DNA of 64,000 nucleotides, from NCBI GenBank assembly GCA_963920765.1, contig OY987243.1, positions 5,270,001-5,334,000 of the forward strand, given 5' to 3'. Shown here piece by piece: positions 24,901-36,635 of this stretch; position 1 is the first letter of the stretch; the number at the start of each line of letters is the position of its first letter. The translations under genes and the position numbers were made by a program. Below the pieces are notes generated by a model. That model was not told the origin of the DNA, searched no databases, and was given only the letters and a program-made list of their open reading frames with translations. Source of the stretch: Ulota crispa (Eukaryota > Streptophyta > Bryopsida > Orthotrichales > Orthotrichaceae).

Positions 24901-25999
24901 CCCAAAAGTTTACCCTCTGGAAACGGTTTTGCGGTTCACGTGCTTATGTAAAAGGAATGATAAATGCTTTGCTTTTTGAACAGAATTCATCAGAGGAGTT
25001 GCTGCAGCTGGTAGAGCGGTACTGGGATCACTTTAGGGTGTCCGCACAGAACCCTTTGTACATGAACTTCATCTCCAGCTCTGCGAATAACTCCTTTGCT
25101 CGTGAACAGTTCCGCAAAGATAAAGATGCGTGTATTTCTGGCAAAGCCGGCAGCTACACTCAGGTAGCATTTCATACCTTTCTGATTGTATAAAGTATAT
25201 ACCGATTGTTACTTTTTCACCTTTTTGTAGTCATTGTGTTGTAGTTTGACCCTGACTGCGGTAATTTGCCTTCTTATGCAGGTCATTAAGCGGACTTTAG
25301 CTTCTTTACCCCATAACTCTCAATCTCAAAGTCCATCTGTGTATTTTGATCAGTACTTGTTCCACTATGACGAGAAGGTGAGTGCTCTTAGAGAAGCTTG
25401 TATTGTGACTGTTGCTATGCCCACTTTTCATAGCCTGTTAAGTTCTTCCTTTCCGAATTCATGACCTTGATAGCCAATTTCTTCAGTTTTTGTTGGTTGC
25501 AGGCTCTCTTCTTGTGGTCAGACTTGTGTTTCATCTCTTTCATGCTGGAATTTGTTTAAGATATGTGATTGTTGTTTCAGTTGATATCTTCTACCGATCG
25601 ACATAAACCTTGCGCGGAGCATCCGATTAAATTCATTTCGAGGCGGCGACCTAACACTCTTAAATTCAAAATTAACCCTGGTATGTAAATCTTCCTGTTG
25701 CTTTTTCACCTGGTGGAGAGCTTCGGTGCATATAGTATTTTATATGAACACGCTAGGGTATTGAATTCGACATGGTTGCTAAATATCATGTGCTGCTTGC
25801 TTACGCTGGTGTTTTGCCTTTGATCTGAAGTTTTAATGTACGTGACTGGATTTTTGCAACAGGCTTGGAGCTTGGTTCAAACGACGGCCATATTAAGCGA
25901 GTGGCTTCTTTTTTGTTCCATCCCATTTTTCCTTTTGTCATATCTGTTCAACAATCATTCATGCAAACCTCCGTTGTGAATTTTCACTTCAGACGTTGA
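21965..25999 (+). CDS. DET1: DET1, light-signalling repressor of the CUL4-DDB1 ligase group, with long insertion
   Basis: In plants DET1 works in the nucleus with COP10 and DDB1 to repress photomorphogenesis. Ten exons: 21965-22039, 22346-22999, 23201-24217, 24346-24411, 24549-24605, 24794-24880, 24984-25163, 25282-25377, 25581-25680, 25863-25999; all joins keep phase and give 822 residues. The start is fixed by an in-frame TGA just upstream and by similarity of NIVHRLFFRQ to other DET1 N-termini. Conserved blocks are AREFYENVVPSHT, VICKDFFLS, GDFCREDDELLLNS, GLKQRLLSFIL, HLLIKFGSVDG, AIYNMETTEILGF, HPIKFISRR and the C-terminal VVNFHFRR. Arabidopsis DET1 has about 543 residues; the excess is a serine-, glycine- and arginine-rich segment, roughly residues 262-555, all within exon 3. 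It includes basic clusters (QRKARRRVQ, RKRPRYHR) and a repeated YETSxGRR motif. Identity is very secure. Confidence 0.94.
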
Positions 26000-26286
26000 G
26001 TTTGCAATTTGTAAAGGGCTTACATGATCATTTTCTGGCCTACGCTTGCGCTAAATGTGATACATTGTTGCTTTTCAGTCCGTCGTTGTGCGAGAATGTA
26101 TTTTGTGGAAGAGCCTGTTTCCCTTGTAGATATGCAGTGTAATTAGTTTCCAAGCATTTTTTATTCAAATTTTTGTAGCTAGAAGCACTTAAAGCGATTT
26201 GTTCCTGTAAGCTTGGTTCTAGAAATCTATTGGTGACTACTAGTTTAGATGTTTCGCACACCTGCTGTGGGTCCTTTCTTTATTTC

Positions 26287-26663
26287 TTAACCCTTAAAAG
26301 GACTGACCCTAAACCTATGGCCAACCCGGGGCTCAAACCGAGGAGAGTGCACTGTTCATGGGCAGTGTACAGCCTGTGGCATGTGTCTAAGAGAGATAAT
26401 ATTCTCCTCAAAAGAAGGATAAGTTAATAGTGTATCTTGCCCTCACAAAAAGGGCAGCAAGGACCTTGCACATCTCTTTACAAATTGGTGTTTTAAAAAA
26501 TATGGAGGCATTGAAAGCAACTATTTTTGGCATTCAGTGATGTGGCACATCTTTTTGACCACTTTCAAGAAAAAAAATTGTAAAAAAAATCTTTTTCCAC
26601 CCTCATGGTGTGTTTTTGGCATTGGAAGGATGATTTTCGTCCTCTTGGACAATTAGGGGTTAA
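26287..26663. mobile_element. TTAA-flanked inverted-repeat element downstream of DET1
   Basis: It begins TTAACCCTTAAAAGG and ends AATTAGGGGTTAA, so the terminal inverted repeat is short (about 8-10 bp) and bounded by TTAA. It starts 288 bp after the DET1 stop and may lie in its 3' UTR. Weak ends make this tentative. Confidence 0.35.
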
Positions 26664-27431
26664 ATCAGAGTTTGATAGCTACTTGGTTTAGTTCAAAATG
26701 CCGAGAGGAGTTGGACAAAATGATAAGCATTCTCATTGTTCACTTCCAAGGTTTTGTCCAATATAGCATTCACACTTGAGAGATATTCACTTGACAATGA
26801 GTCCATGTCGTCAACTGTTCTTGCCAAAATTGGAGAGGAGCTCATTTGTAATGGACAAAAATTGGAATCATCTTCAAAGGCGACCTCAAATTTTGTCCAC
26901 TAGACATAACACTTCCTCTCATTTTATGTGAGGTAAAGACAAAATCAAGTCAACTAAGAATAAAAAGAATAAAAGTATACCTCCACTAGATGCATGATGC
27001 CTCCTGTGATGACATGTCAATTCCCACCAAACCTTGTCACATGAAGCATTAGACAAATTGTTTGCTGGCTTTGGAAATCTTAGTCTAAACTGAGCTTTAG
27101 GCCTAGTTCTAACTAGCGACCAAATAAAACAAAAAAAGTGGCACCTTGTTTGGTCTTTCTTCCTCCAAGGCACTTCCATGTCATCCAAAAATGTTAGAGA
27201 AGAAAATTTCTACAAAGTAGGAGTATTCATCTACCGTACAAGTTTGGAGCCACCTTCATAGCAAGCCCCAAAACTTCACTATCTTGTGTGCTAACATGGC
27301 TATATTGGTTGATGACATGACAAGTTGAAGTATTGGACAAACCCCAAAGTGTAAACACTTCCATGGATAAAACTGATATTTCATGTAAAGAGGTTTGAGA
27401 TGATTTCGTTTAGTAGTCTAAAATTCCACTC

Positions 27432-27736
27432 TAAGGTAGTAGCACCCATAACCGTCAAATTAAGGGTTTCAAACATGTTGATTATTTATAAACATCTAGG
27501 AAATTATAGGATCCTATTAGCAAGAGAAAAATGATCAGTTTGCTTTTTAGAATGTATTTTTTGAATTTTGTGAATTTTTAAAGAGCCAATTGCAATTGCT
27601 CCTAATACCAACATTAAGGTTTCATGTTCACATGTTACACATCCTTGTGATTACATCTATTCACTTCCACAAATTTTCCAAGATTTTGGAGGTGATGGTT
27701 ATGAGTATAGTGATGGTTATGGGTGTTGCTACCTTA
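27432..27736. mobile_element. TAAGGTAG-ended MITE, copy A1
   Basis: The ends are TAAGGTAGTAGCACCCATAA and the inverse of TAAGGTAGCAACACCCATAA. The interior matches the element at 45639-45960 in the opposite orientation (for example AACATGTGAACATGAAA, ATAGATGTAAT and TTCATAAGC/TTATGGGTG blocks). No coding capacity. Confidence 0.75.
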
Positions 27737-27737
27737 A

Positions 27738-28090
27738 GGGCAATTCTGACTACGTCCCGCGTCCCATCTTACAATGTCCTACGTCCCATCTTACGATGTC
27801 CCATAGGAGTGAGAAATCTCATATTTGTGGTCCAAAAAAGATGGGAAAAGATGGGACTTGGGCTAAATATGGGTTTACCAAATTGGTACACTCAAACTTT
27901 GAATGAAGTCACACTTTTTTTAACGCCAAACTTCCAAAATGTGCTGCCATGTAAGCGCCATGTAAGCAAGTGAGATGTGGAACTTGAGACATGGGCTGAA
28001 ACGCAAAGTCCCATCTTTTGCTTCTCCGCCAATCAGATTTATCAGATTGAACTAGGACTTGGGACGTGGGACATAGTCTGAACCGCCCCG
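27738..28090. mobile_element. MITE with GGTTCAGACTATGTCCCACGT termini, copy 2
   Basis: The right end reads GACGTGGGACATAGTCTGAA; the left end is the inverse with changes (TCTGACTACGTCCCGCGTCC). It is related to 2205-2534. It abuts the preceding MITE directly and ends 170 bp before the ORC2 start codon, so it occupies the ORC2 promoter region. Confidence 0.65.
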
Positions 28091-28260
28091 TAGTTCGAAG
28101 CAAGTATGCTTCGCTTCGTGTTGACGAGCTTCGTGTTCGTGTTGACAGAAAATATTTGTGGGATTTGTGGGATTTGTGTCCGTGGTGAAGAAATGGGATT
28201 GAACGAGTGTGGGTTTTAGGGGGGAGCTAGCGAGAGACATTGAGAGAGACATTGAGAGAG

Positions 28261-31200
28261 ATGGACGGACGGAGGGGATTGAAGAGGGCTTGCACAAACA
28301 GCGATGACGACGACGATGAGCCCCACCTCACGCCCAAGCGGAAACGCGGTCGCCCCCCTGGAAGCCGCAAATCCCTGGCGGACGAGCAAACTCCGCAGAA
28401 GAAGCGAGGTCGTCCCCTTGGTAGCCGGAATTCCGTGGCTGCCGATGAGACTCCACAGAAACCATCTGACACTGCAGATCGAACGCCGGTCAAAACTCCC
28501 AAGGTGAGCAACTGCCTGATTTTTGTTGTCTCATTCCAGAATGCAGTGAGAATAACGTGACTGGACTCTCTTTTCGGGGTATTTGGTGTTGAAATCTCCA
28601 TTGGGCTTGTTGTGCAGAGCTTGAATTTTCTGGAGGGATTGGAGGAAAATGAGAGTGCAACTCCGCAGAGCTTTTTTAGGGTGAAAGAAGGGAGCGGAGT
28701 TGGGAAGAGACTAGCCAACAAACTTGCGGACATTGGCATTGTGGAAGAACAGGTGCCTTTTTCTTCACCTTGAGAACCTCCCTTGCTTTGATTGAGAGCA
28801 ATTTATTGACCTTCTCAAGATCAGAGCAACATTGTACTGCGTATTTTAAGCGTCCAATTTTAGGGTTAGCTTTCTTATACTACAATTGCTGCATGTTTCT
28901 CTTCATTGTAATTCAATGTCAGCACTTTGTAAGTTTAGGGCATTGATCTTGGTAAAAAAATCATCACCGTAGACCCTCGTTTAGAATGACAAAGTTCTCA
29001 ATTTGACGCCTTTGTATCAACATTTTTTTGCTTATATGTTTGTACACGTATGTTATTTACCCCAGTTTCATCGAGTTGGTCATAAAGAAAGGAGGATTTT
29101 CAAAAGGCATCATTTGGACGAATGAGAAGTTATTTGTCTTCTGAGATGATGCACAGGACCTTCGAGATGCAATAGCAAAATTATCTCCAAAGCATGAGAA
29201 GGAGCAAGCAGTACTTCTGGAGAGCTATCGTACCTTTCATCACAAGTGGTACTTTCAATTGAGGTCAAACATCTGACACCTCTCTGGCACAGAATTTACT
29301 ATCTCTAGCGGTGCATGTAAGTCCATGACTTGAGAGTTCATGGCTATATTCCTTGCATTTTTTGTTGATTCAGAGCTATAGGTGTTTATTAGAGAGCCTT
29401 AAATTGCATGTTTTTCTTCATACAGTCCTCTCCTTATCTTGCCATGACCAGGGGGAGACAACAGTCGGACCTTAATTGTGACCCAAACTCCCGTGCAGGT
29501 GTGGATTTGGACTTCTGCTCTATGGTTTTGGCTCCAAGAAAAAGCTCTTGGAGGATTTTGCTGGTTCCGAACTCAGGGATGGCGCTGCTGTCGTTGTGAA
29601 CGGATACCTTTCAAACATCAATATTAAACATGTAGTGTGACCTGCTACTTCCATCTCCGAACATGTTCAGAATGTTCAGAAAAACAAACAATAGTTTCTA
29701 CTCAAATTTCTGCAGTTGGATTTAAACTTATGTCAGCACAAGCCTGTTGCAACACTAAACCCTAAACCCTAAAGTCCATAGGACTGACAGCGATGCCTGT
29801 TAATGCAGGTGGTCTACACAGTAGTGAATACTCTATGGGAGGCAAGGAGGAAGAGAAAAGCAAATAAGAAGGAGAAACAAGAGTCTCCACAAAGTTCCAA
29901 CAGTATAGTGGACCTGCTTGGGTTCCTTGCCGATGATGAGGATTCGACTCATATTTATGTCATTATCCACAATATTGATGGGCCCGGCTTAAGAGACGAT
30001 GATGTGCAACAGACTCTCGCAAATCTCTCAAGCTCTAAGCATGTCCGTTTGGTGGCTTCTATCGACAACATAAATGCCCCTATCTGTGAGCATTCCAAAC
30101 CCTACTATTAAACTTGCAGAATTGTCTTTTTTTTCTTTTCATCTACAATCCTTTAGACGTCATAACGTTGATTATCCCTTGAAAACACCAAGAAACTCAA
30201 ATTAGGCTTGACAGCACATTTGCGTGAGTCGTGTCTTTTGTTCTGTTTTATTCATTATTTGACTAATATGCAACGTTCTTCACTGATTCTTGTGATTTTA
30301 GTTTGGCCCTCTGTGAATTGTATTTCAAGTCCATGAAAGCATGGTCCTACAGGGTTATACATTATGTGCAAATGAGTGCTTCTGACACTATTGCACAGAG
30401 TGATAGGCTGATTTTGCTGGAATTCTAGTAACTTCATCTTGGACTGTTTCTCTTGAGCAACTTGTATGATAAATATTTGCAGTGTGGGACAAGCAAATGG
30501 CTCGCAATCAGTTTAAGTGGCTGTGGTTACACACTCCAACTTACGCATCTTACAAAGTGGAAGGGACGAGCGTGCCACTCCTGTTAACTGCTGGGGCAGC
30601 CAACAAAAGTGCTCGAAGTGCCATTCTTGTGCTGCGCAGTTTAACTCCCAATGCACAAAGTGTCTTTCGAGTACTTGCAGAATTCCAGATTAGTCACCCT
30701 GAAGATCAAGGTACGCCTCTTATGTTTTAATCCCATATCTTGTTAAGGTAGAACGTCCTATTTACATCAGTTTATGCATTTTAACCAATTCAGTAGAATA
30801 TGTCTAAAAGCAGCGTACTGTCGTACTGCCTAAGCAAATAACCTCCACAAACGAATAGCAACCTCTCGGTCTCAACTAGTAATTTTGTAATAGGGCGACC
30901 TACGTAATGAATACCCTGTCTTAATGCATTCCCTAATCCTAGCTGTACTCAACTGGACAGGTTCTACAGTAGTATGATTTTCAAAAAGGAGAAGTCTAGA
31001 GCTGTGGAGAGATTTATTTAAGAGACAAAAGTTTGAGGTCCCGTGTTCTCTCATTCTGTTTTGAATTTCTTATGCATTTTTAAAGCAGGAGGGTATATTC
31101 CATTCATAGATCGTAGCCCATAGACATTTGGCCAACAGGAATCAGTGTGGGATCCGATCCTTCACAGTTTTGGTGCCATAGATTAGAACATTTTAGGATT

Positions 31201-31468
31201 TCTTTTCTTTTCTGGTTGATGATGTTTTGCTTGGGGGTGATGATGTTTTGCTTCTTTTTTTGTGGCAGGACTTCCTTTGAATCGTCTTTACACGGCGTGC
31301 CGGGAGCAGTTCTTGGTGAGCAGTGAAGTCACATTACGAGCACATCTGACTGAGTTTAAGGACCATGAGCTTCTCAAGTCTCGACGAGGTGTAGATGGTC
31401 AAGACTGCCTTTACATTCCTCTTCCTAACGAAGCTGTTTCGAAGCTCCTGGAAGATATCACCAGCTAG
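28261..31468 (+). CDS. ORC2: Origin recognition complex subunit 2 with N-terminal AT-hooks
   Basis: ORC2 is part of the six-subunit complex that marks replication origins in the nucleus. Seven exons: 28261-28503, 28618-28752, 29157-29263, 29499-29631, 29809-30085, 30483-30710, 31269-31468; phase is kept throughout and gives 440 residues. The conserved core starts near [20 protein letters not shown] (about 163-182) and runs through [27 protein letters not shown] and [10 protein letters not shown] to a C-terminal winged-helix-like region with [18 protein letters not shown]. The N-terminal 80 residues are disordered and basic, with two AT-hook cores RGRP (29-32 and 49-52), and several TP-K/R sites (TPKR, TPQKK, TPVK) that suit CDK phosphorylation. 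Plant ORC2 is usually near 360-370 residues, so the tail explains the excess. Identity is secure. Confidence 0.93.
29755..29774. repeat. Interstitial telomere-like repeat in ORC2 intron 4
   Basis: CTAAACCCTAAACCCTAAAG is two to three units of the Arabidopsis-type telomere repeat TTTAGGG on the opposite strand. It is followed by AGTCCATAGGACTGACAG, which resembles the start of the TTAACCC MITE at 19799, so it may be a trace of such an element. Confidence 0.6.
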
Positions 31469-33924
31469 TTTCTTCCTGACCCTTCCAGTGTTTGTACAGA
31501 CATTTTTGATTACACTGATTCTTTGTTTTGTATTGCTCCAAATCTGTATGCATTTGTAATTAAGCTAACTCCACAAATCTGTTGGCCAACATTCAATTAT
31601 TTAGCAGGACTGGAAGTTTTGTACACTAATATATCCAAGACGGACATTACTCTACTGCTGTTAAGAACTTGAAATTCAAGCAATATGTTGAATTAGAAAC
31701 TGGCATTTATAAGTGAATATTATTAAAAGGATTGGAAAGTTGGTGGAGAAAGTCTTTGACCATTCAAAGCACACAACATGAGTGGGCCTTTATTTAATGC
31801 TTAAATCTTCGTTTCTTTGTATGTGTTATGAGCCACTTTAACTCCATTGTAAAATCACGTGATAAACTGGCCTAATGTTATTTAGCTATTTAAGAAGGGC
31901 ATACCCATTACCACTCAACATTGAACTATGTCTCAAGTATTGGCAATTGGCACCTTAGAACACATATTAATCACCATTCAAAAACATAGTCGTACGCTAT
32001 TCATACTTGAGGTAAACATGGACGATAACGAGTATTTTTGTTTTGTTAGTTGTTATCTTGGGATGAATGTATTGTGAAAATATTGCATTTGGTGATTAAG
32101 TACTGTTGTAGATTAAGTGATCTAGGAGATTGTTTTGTCAAGCCATATTCACATTATTGAAATATGAATGTGTAATAATTAGTCATAAATATTGTAATCT
32201 CTATGGTGACATTTGTATAATCTCTTGGCATGTAGCTTAATCTTCATATATCTAAATGAAGAATTGAGTGTTCAACACGTAATTTTGGCACTAAGATTGC
32301 TTTACAATTTGGTGAAAATATCATGGATAGAGCCTTTAGTAACTACTTGGTTTTGCATCATCTTAATGAAGGATCAAGTCTAGAGGATGAGAAATATTGC
32401 AACCTATTGGGTAACTGCTCAAAGACTTACTGATCTAATTGTACCACATTTAACAACCCCATTCCTTCCTTTCTTCTTGAAATCTCAACACCATCATACA
32501 TTGAATTGCAATTGGACCAAAGTCCTAGTTAGGTAGATTACCCTTACTAGCATATACGGAGTACAAACGTTCAATAGTGTTAACATCCAATTGCTTGCGG
32601 AACCACTTTAGCACACAAAGATATTTTTTGGAAGTACACCCTTGGTATCACCGCACAATAATATTAATTTTTCCAAGCCATCTTACATACATTGGGATAT
32701 ATGATAAATCTACATTTGGTGTGCACATAAGGGATGAATCATTTGCCAAATGAGCAGAGTATAAATTAAGTGCCAAAATTTATGAAAGCAACTGTTCATC
32801 ACAAGAAAATAATTTAACCCTCAAAGATTGCATAAACCAAAAAAACGGTCAAATTCTTTTTGTGCATTCTAAATAACCGATCCAATTTTGGAACTTATTT
32901 AAGGGCTCTGTTTCAAAAAAAATCACAAACCCATGCATTGGGTTTTAGCACTTTCAGTATTTTTTTTCATGAAGATCAAATTTTCATTCTCAAAATTGTT
33001 TTTTTTGCTTTTAAACAAAATCAGCAAAATGAAGTATCTCAAGCCAAGCTGCTACTTGATTTCAAAACTCTAAAAAGTTCCTAAAAAAAATTGAATGTTT
33101 TTGTTGGAGGTTGAAGTTGAAAGCCATTACACTTCTAAATAGACAATGACATACAATGGTGCCTCAATAAGATGAAGGTATCTGGACAACATATTCATTT
33201 CATGTAAAAAAAGCATTTATTGTAACCAAACACATCTTTTGTAGCTCCCCAACCGTTAGGGACAGTCATCTCCTTCATTTTAGCTAAGCGTTTTTTCTTA
33301 TAAAGGTTCATCTTAAAGAGGCACTACTGTATGGAGTTTGGTTCACACTACGTTACTTACACGTATAGAGAAATTATCAGATTTTTATGTTTTCTGCATT
33401 CGATCAGAGTTCTCATTCACTTTTACGTCAAAAAATCATGGTAACTTCAAATCTTCATAACGAAATGACTTGTAGAAGACATAAATGTCAACAACATAAA
33501 AATTCCTTCATAAATTCTAGCAAAATGAAGCATACAGAGTGAAGGCTTTTGAAGTTTGACTCCATTCCTACAGCATTAAGAAAACTGTGTGACAGCATAG
33601 ATTGCGCAACATCTGAAGCTGGCAAGCTGCTCAAATGCAATACAACTGAGTTTCCTACAGAAAGGAGAGAATCAACTCAGCCTGAAACCTCAAACAAAAG
33701 GGGTTCCGTTCCGCAATAAGTCTACAAACTAGAGGAAGAACCCCCAGTCCCATAACCTTCAAAGGTGCCGTGTCGAGCTCTAAAATGACTGCCTAATAAG
33801 TCCACTCTGGACGACAAAAAACTTCTACACGACAAAAACCTAAACCTGTTTAACGAGACAAAATTGTAGTTGCAACTCGACTCTGCAAAATGTCATTGAA
33901 CTCAGAGCTGCAACTGTATTATGT
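31469..33924. other. Intergenic region between convergent ORC2 and La genes
   Basis: The two genes converge, so both ends are probably 3' UTR. The middle is AT-rich and contains one MITE (33153-33330). I see no supported gene. Confidence 0.6.
33153..33330. mobile_element. GTGCCTC-ended MITE, copy 1
   Basis: The ends are ACAATGGTGCCTCAATAAGA and the inverse of ACAGTAGTGCCTCTTTAAGA. The 178-bp unit is clearly homologous to 54809-54985 (shared GATGAAGGTATC-GGACA, GGGACAGTCATCT, AGCGTTTTTTCTTATAAAGG). Non-coding. Confidence 0.8.
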
Positions 33925-36635
33925 CTACTCTGTTTTCTGCGATTTCATTTTAGGAGCTTCACCATCATTGGAACGCTTGTGACCCCTGCCTCTTCCTCCT
34001 CGACCCCCTCGTCCTCCTCGCCCACCTCTGCAATACCAAATAATACAAATTTGAGTGGGTTGGGATCCTCATGAAAATGGAGACGAGGCTCACCAAAAAA
34101 AGATCCCATTTTAAATTTAAAAATCACTCAAAACAATTGAAACACTACCTAAATTGGATGTCACAATAAAAGTCGGTATCAAATCCTAACAATGACGAAC
34201 AGTAACAAGCAAATACACCACCAAACACGTCAAGTATCCAAGAAAAAATTCAGGTAAGAAACAAACCTTCCCCTCCCACGATTGTTGTGTCCACCTCTAC
34301 CACCACCGCTGAACTTCTGAGCTTTAGATTCTCTTAGCTTCTTCCAGTAATTTTCCTCTGCCTCTCCTACAGGTATGAGGAAATAGATAACAGAATTAAG
34401 AACCAGTGATAGCACGAAATTAAGCAACTGAAAAACAAGGACGGGACTCGTGAAGTTTAGAAGCAAGAGTGAAGGCATACCCTCGAGAGCCTCAAAGCAA
34501 ACCAAGTGCTTAGCGATTGTCAAGCTCTTTTCAGGTTCGGCCGCAGCTGCTGCTGCTATGAGGTTTTGTACATCCTCAGGTTGGTCAAAGCGTAAAAATC
34601 CGGAAGTGTTACCTTTGGCATAATCCACGTACTGCACGCATAACACTCCATCAGCAACGGCAGTGAAACATACAAAAATCAAACCGAAAGGTACAACATG
34701 AAGCCAATCACCTAATTAAACAAAAAACATGGACTTAAAATTTATTCAGTGTTTGGAAATAAAAGTGAAGGTTTAGAAAAAAGAATGAAATGAGGAGAGT
34801 GAGAGGCATGGTCAGGGTAAACCAACCCGAATATTTCCATGCTCAGCCAGGGCATCTTTGATATCTTCACGAGAAAGCTTCTCTTCCTCATCTCCACCTT
34901 CTTTTTCTGCAGCCTCAGCTACCTCTTTAGCGTCATCTGCCTTTTTAGTCTCGTCCGCAGCTCCAATTTTTTTAGCAGTAAAGGATACAATTAAGCCCTT
35001 CGTGTATTCGTCGTTATCCTCCTGCTTCTGAGACTTTGCATCGTCATTCTTCTTGTCGTTTTCCAACAGTATTTCCTTACGTGCATCAAAGGCGGTCCTG
35101 CACTATCCCTTTCTGTTACAACTCACAGAATTTTGATTTTGGTTCTGCTATGCAAAATTTACAGTTAAAAGCTTTGCAAAGACATAATAGTGAACTAAGG
35201 CAAGGAGATGTTGATGTTACGAGATGTACAACTAGCCGAAAATTCTTAACCTAACCGAGCATAACGGTCCAGTATAACTCATGACTTGGGGTTTAACAAT
35301 TCAATGTAAGGAAAAACATTTACTTGGACTCGAGCTCCAAAGCTACATCGTCGCAGGCCAGATCCATCTTCAAAACCTTCTGGGCTTCTTCTTCTGATGA
35401 TAACTCTATCAGGGCATAACCTGATGGAATTTTCCTGTTCTTCTTATGCTTTGCAAGTCGCACGCTCTTGACCTGCCAAGATACGATAATGAAGACGTGA
35501 GATAAACTTGACATACAGCCACATGGCATGAATGAACGTGAACACAATGTACGTAGAACCACAATGAGCTTGGTGTGAAAGCAAAGAATACAAACATATT
35601 GAAATAAAAAAAATTGGTGGAAAAATTCAAGACGTACAAAAACTTGGACTCAAAGATTTGAAACATAGTCGGGGACAAGATGTTTTCAGACAAGTAGAAG
35701 CACCTCTGCATGCTCTTTGAAAATAGCTTCAACTCCGTTCATTTTAACATCGGAAGGAAACGGATGAGCTGCAATGCTCCGAGCATCGACTTCCGCCTGT
35801 ACAACAGCCGGATCCAGTAGCTTATGAACTCGTCCTACCTTTTTGCCTGTTCACATACACACGCTATTATAGTTACTCAACTAGCTTCTTAGCGTGCACT
35901 ATTAACACCCTACTTCGCACCATTATACATAAACAAGAGCAACCAATAGAAATAATCATCGCAAAAAGTGCTCAAAACGCACCATCCTCAGACAAGCGCA
36001 GGAAGGTGGACTTGCTGCGAAGAACTTCTGCCACGGCGGCCAGTTTATCTGCTGGAAACTTCGTAGGATCCGACTCCTTCACGTTCAAATGACTCCTCAT
36101 TTTTTGAAAAGTGCACAGAAGCGATAGGTCAATCACTGAATCCAGTCAAGGATATAACCGTTTCCAATGCAAAAAAAAATACAATAAACCAAACACTCAC
36201 TTCAATGAGTACTCAAAACAACAATACACCATGATGCGCGCGGTGAAACAAAAACCCTAATCTTAAACCCTAAAACCCTGAACCCTAAAACTCTGGACTT
36301 GACGCCAAAGCTGAGATCTTTGCAGAGCTCTCTGATGGTTCCTCTACAAATGCAAAGAATTTAATGAACAGGATACAGCCATCCTCACTCTCTTCAACTT
36401 TCTTGAGCATAAACGGGTCGCCGGGAAGACTAGTGTCACTGAAATAGTATTCAACCTGTACCGCCACGCAAACATTATCCCGTCCAAAATGAAAACCTGA
36501 GGGAATATAAAGAACGAACAAGTAGCCAACAGGCTAAAAACACTGGAAATGCATCAAAAACTTGACCTATTTACGTACCTGCCGCAGAACCTTGGCGGTC
36601 GTCTCCGGGTCCAATGCAGTTTGAGCGGCTGCCAT
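33925..36635 (-). CDS. La1: La protein (La motif, two RRMs, RGG tail)
   Basis: La binds the 3' oligo-U end of new RNA polymerase III transcripts in the nucleus and protects them. Nine exons: 36579-36635, 36377-36455, 35983-36135, 35704-35846, 35324-35472, 34827-35097, 34481-34631, 34267-34366, 33925-34027; phase is kept and gives 401 residues. The La motif covers about 13-96 (VEYYFSDTSLPGDPFMLKK, then LLCTFQKMRSHLNVK). RRM1 covers about 100-193 (VKSVRLAKHKKNR, GYALIELSSEEEAQKVL). An acidic lysine-rich linker leads to RRM2, about 225-335 (GLIVSFTAKKIG, YVDYAKGNTSGFLRF). The end is an RGG box with repeated GGRGG and a basic GHKRSNDG tail. Exon 5 uses the donor GTAAAT inside what would otherwise be a TAA stop. 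Plant La1 is of similar length. Identity is secure. Confidence 0.92.
36247..36292. repeat. Degenerate telomere-like repeats in La intron 2
   Basis: Five spaced copies of CCCTAA or CCCTGAA words occur, including AAACCCTAAAACCCTGAACC. They may be a short interstitial telomere remnant or a telo-box cluster; in-intron position near the 5' end of the gene is compatible with a regulatory role, but that is speculation. Confidence 0.5.

Noticed and set aside
27590-27973. 127-residue plus-strand frame upstream of ORC2
   Set aside because: Spans the junction of two MITEs; non-coding repeat.
28227-28739. 170-residue minus-strand frame
   Set aside because: Antisense of ORC2 exons 1 and 2.
35320-35330. 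Apparent stop TAA ending the La frame after ESK
   Set aside because: The stop overlaps a GTAAAT donor; splicing to 35097 restores the frame and the conserved second RRM.
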